Shown: in pieces, positions 20,298 to 21,973 of the stretch
How the letters are laid out: each line of letters opens with the position of its first letter
Numbering within the stretch: position 1 is the first letter of the stretch
Source: an uncultured Oscillospiraceae bacterium
GTDB taxonomy: Bacteria > Bacillota > Clostridia > Oscillospirales > Oscillospiraceae
Reading direction: 5' to 3'
Length of the DNA: 21,973 bases
Assembly: GCA_934589525.1 (NCBI GenBank)
Contig: CAKTOB010000035.1
Location: forward strand, 1-21,973
Made by a program: the position numbers and the translations under genes
The notes under the pieces: generated by a model
Databases searched by the model: none
The model's input: only the letters and a program-made list of their open reading frames with translations
Told to the model about the DNA's origin: nothing

Positions 20298-20642
20298 ATG
20301 AAAACCAGAAGAATGATTGCATCCGTTATTGCCGCCGTCTCCATCGCCACCTGCGGTGCTGTTACCGCCAGCGCCGATGCACCCCAGGGCCTCCAAAACG
20401 GCCTGACCGAGGGCTTCAAGAGCGGCTACACCCAGGGCCTCCAAAACGGCCAGATCAATGGGTTCGTGAACGGCTACCCAAAGGGCATGGCCCAGGGACT
20501 CAAAAGCGGTCTGCTCAACGACACCAAGGATGGCCTTAAGAACGGCCTGGTCAACGGCTCCAAGGAAGGCCTCAAGAACGGTCTGGCCAGCGGCACCAAG
20601 GATGGTTTAAAGAACGGCCTGGTCAATGGCTGGCAGAAGTAA
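20298..20642 (+). CDS. Secreted GX3 tetrapeptide-repeat protein, unknown function
   Basis: This is a 114-residue exported protein. A signal peptide (MKTRRMIASVIAAVSIATCG...) ends with ASA before DAPQ, at about residue 26. Residues 31-114 are exactly 21 consecutive tetrapeptides, 20 of them starting with Gly (the exception is DTKD), usually Gly-hydrophobic-X-polar such as GLKN, GFVN, GYPK, GLVN. They group into two 16-residue units (31-62), a spacer GMAQ and four 12-residue units (67-114). AAAGAGG precedes ATG 20298 at about 9 bases; the frame is open to 20232, but that would bury the signal peptide. It has its own site C promoter and a terminator. A Gly-every-four pattern recalls the GX3 motif of Yae1/Lto1, but here it is secreted. 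I know no function. Confidence 0.85.
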   Translation: MKTRRMIASVIAAVSIATCGAVTASADAPQGLQNGLTEGFKSGYTQGLQNGQINGFVNGYPKGMAQGLKSGLLNDTKDGLKNGLVNGSKEGLKNGLASGTKDGLKNGLVNGWQK

Positions 20643-20691
20643 GGATATGTGGGTTTCGAACCCATCCCTACCCCAGACAGATAAAAGAACA

Positions 20692-20732
20692 CCCTGGGAC
20701 GATCCATTTTTTGGAACGTCCCAGGGCGTTTT
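20692..20732. terminator. Bidirectional terminator between GX3 gene and membrane protein gene
   Basis: CCCTGGGACG (20692-20701) pairs with CGTCCCAGGG (20717-20726). After an A-A mismatch, TCCA pairs with TGGA around a T5 loop. GTTTT follows on plus and TTCTTTTAT on minus. It lies between convergent genes and can serve both. Confidence 0.82.
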
Positions 20733-20754
20733 GATCTTCATTCCGGGAAAACCG

Positions 20755-21639
20755 TTACAGTGCGTGGCCCAGCAGATACCAGATGATGAGAAAGCCCGGA
20801 AGCAACGGCAGATAGGCGGGCAGAGCCGAGGGGCCGATGTGGACCACCAGGTAACTAAAATGGTCCATGGCATAGAATACGCCGCAAATCAAAAACGTGG
20901 ACAGCACGGACTTGCTGACCTGGCGGCCAATGAGATTGGAAAAGAAGAAGGTGTAAATGCCGCCCACAATGGGGTTCACCACCGTGAGAAACACCCCCAA
21001 AACCACCTTAAAGACTCCTACCATCAAGAAGCACAGCAGCACCACCAGCAGCACCGCCGGAGCGTGGTACACCAGGGCCGAGGGAAGATACTTGGTGATG
21101 GCCCAGTTGGCGACCAGGTGCAGCCCCATGGCCAGGATCACGCTTAAAAATCGGGAGAGGAACCAGGTAACGGGGTTTTCCCCCTCCGGCAGCACCGCAT
21201 CCACCAGATTCACCACGAAGGACAGTAGGATCAGAGAAAGGATCTGGCTGCAAAGGGTCTCAAAGGCCGTACCGTGGAAGGGCAGTACAAAGAGATAATC
21301 CTGCACAAAGGTCACAAAGGGCAGGGGAGAGAGAAGGTCGGACAGTCCGGCAGGCTGAAAAGCGTAAACCACCACCGTCAGCACATACACCACCAGAATG
21401 CCCGCCGCGGAGGACATGGCGTGGTTGATGTCGGATTTTTTGCCGAAGAGCAGTTTGAACACCACACCCAGCCCCACCAGTGCGGCAACAAAGACTACGA
21501 TGAACTTCAGCGACGACCCAATGTCAAAATTGGCGGCCAGTCCCGAGGCGGCAGCCTTCAGAAGTTCTCCCAGATCCTCCGGCAGCAGTTCCTTTACAGA
21601 GGAAAGGGTAGACAAAATACGGTCAAGATCCAGTTCCAT
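20755..21639 (-). CDS. Multi-pass integral membrane protein, unknown function
   Basis: This 294-residue protein has a short amphipathic N-terminus (MELDLDRILSTLSSVKELLP) and about eight hydrophobic segments, roughly at 43-64, 76-93, 124-146, 160-180, 191-212, 215-235, 245-265 and 278-292. No transporter or enzyme motif stands out. A loop between the third and fourth segments carries PEGENP. An upstream ATG at 21654 lacks a ribosome site, while ATG 21639 has AAAGGA at 6 bases, so it is preferred. It is a single gene between the rplL terminator and the bidirectional terminator. It may be a conserved clostridial membrane family, but I cannot name it. Confidence 0.82.
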   Translation of the reverse strand: MELDLDRILSTLSSVKELLPEDLGELLKAAASGLAANFDIGSSLKFIVVFVAALVGLGVVFKLLFGKKSDINHAMSSAAGILVVYVLTVVVYAFQPAGLSDLLSPLPFVTFVQDYLFVLPFHGTAFETLCSQILSLILLSFVVNLVDAVLPEGENPVTWFLSRFLSVILAMGLHLVANWAITKYLPSALVYHAPAVLLVVLLCFLMVGVFKVVLGVFLTVVNPIVGGIYTFFFSNLIGRQVSKSVLSTFLICGVFYAMDHFSYLVVHIGPSALPAYLPLLPGFLIIWYLLGHAL

Positions 21640-21704
21640 AGGGATTCCTTTCATATTGGTTTCGGATATTCTGCCCGAAAAGGGCGGAACAGAAACAGGG
21701 AATT

Positions 21705-21733
21705 AAAAAACCTCCGCCGTTTTCGGCGGAGGT
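21705..21733 (-). terminator. Intrinsic terminator of rplL
   Basis: CCTCCGCCG (21711-21719) pairs with CGGCGGAGG (21724-21732) around TTTT. On the minus strand it is followed by six T. It sits 22 bases after the rplL stop. Confidence 0.93.
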
Positions 21734-21754
21734 GAATAGCCTTTTCGAGATAAA

Positions 21755-21973
21755 TTACTTGATCTCGGCCTCGGCGCCAGCTTCCTTCAGCTCGGCAACC
21801 AGCTTCTCGGCATCTTCCTTGGAGATGGCTTCCTTCAGGGTCTTGGGGCAGTTGTCAACCAGATCCTTAGCGTCCTTCAGGCCCAGGCCGGTAGCGGCAC
21901 GGACAACCTTGATAACGCCCAGCTTGGAAGCGCCGGCGCTCTTCAGGATAACGTCGAACTCGGTCTTCTCCTC
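21755..21973 (-). CDS. rplL: 50S ribosomal protein L7/L12, 3' part (5' end beyond window)
   Basis: These are the last 72 codons and stop of L7/L12 (bL12), the stalk protein that recruits translational GTPases. The C-terminal domain is clear: [45 protein letters not shown] and [12 protein letters not shown]. The N-terminal dimer domain and hinge lie past the right edge, so this is truncated by the window, not broken. The usual rplJ neighbour would be expected further right. Confidence 0.97.
   Translation of the reverse strand, partial: EEKTEFDVILKSAGASKLGVIKVVRAATGLGLKDAKDLVDNCPKTLKEAISKEDAEKLVAELKEAGAEAEIK

Overview
The window looks like a chromosomal segment of a moderately GC-rich gut Clostridia, probably Oscillospiraceae/Ruminococcaceae-like. 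The reasons are strong AGGAGG-type ribosome binding sites, many ATGA and short-gap operon joints, the rplM-rpsI pair, an mltG-U32 pair as in Firmicutes, and many short palindromic intergenic repeats. This placement is an inference from gene content and style, not a database result.

Layout. Positions 1-260 hold a small repeat field and the rpsI terminator. rplM-rpsI (minus) follow, with a consensus promoter and a leader hairpin. A plus-strand operon (1340-3849) carries a TtcA-like tRNA thiolase, a Nudix hydrolase, a small membrane-anchored protein and a Dus-family tRNA dihydrouridine synthase. A secreted M23 peptidase follows, and its start codon sits inside a strong terminator-like hairpin. 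On the minus strand lie a zinc-type ABC importer (znuA-znuC-znuB) with trmO at its end, preceded by a conserved 76-residue protein. Next, also on minus, is a DJ-1/PfpI protein, MltG and a U32/TrhP-like protein as one operon. On plus are two ribokinase-fold kinases and a cytoplasmic GH13 amylase, then tRNA-Pro(GGG) with its own promoter. The right end has an integral membrane protein and the 3' end of rplL, both minus.

The most unusual part is 15995-20645. After the tRNA comes a roughly 120-base palindromic element that could fold into a three-armed cloverleaf, bordered by a second copy of the last 22 bases of tRNA-Pro. A second hairpin-rich repeat follows. Then comes a two-component locus: a lone degenerate receiver-domain protein, an OmpR-family regulator, a histidine kinase, a lipoprotein with an alpha/beta-hydrolase domain, and a secreted protein made almost wholly of tetrapeptide GX3 repeats. 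Three promoters in this locus carry the same arrangement: two TTRAGG half-sites 11 bases apart, with an ATGCTGRT block starting exactly 27 bases after the first half-site. This is the geometry of a PhoB-like tandem operator. I read it as the operator of the local regulator, which would tie the pseudo-receiver, the regulator-kinase-hydrolase operon and the GX3 protein into one small envelope or surface regulon that I do not recognise as described.

A second theme is tRNA modification: TtcA-like, Dus, TrmO and U32/TrhP-like proteins and one tRNA gene all lie within 16 kb.
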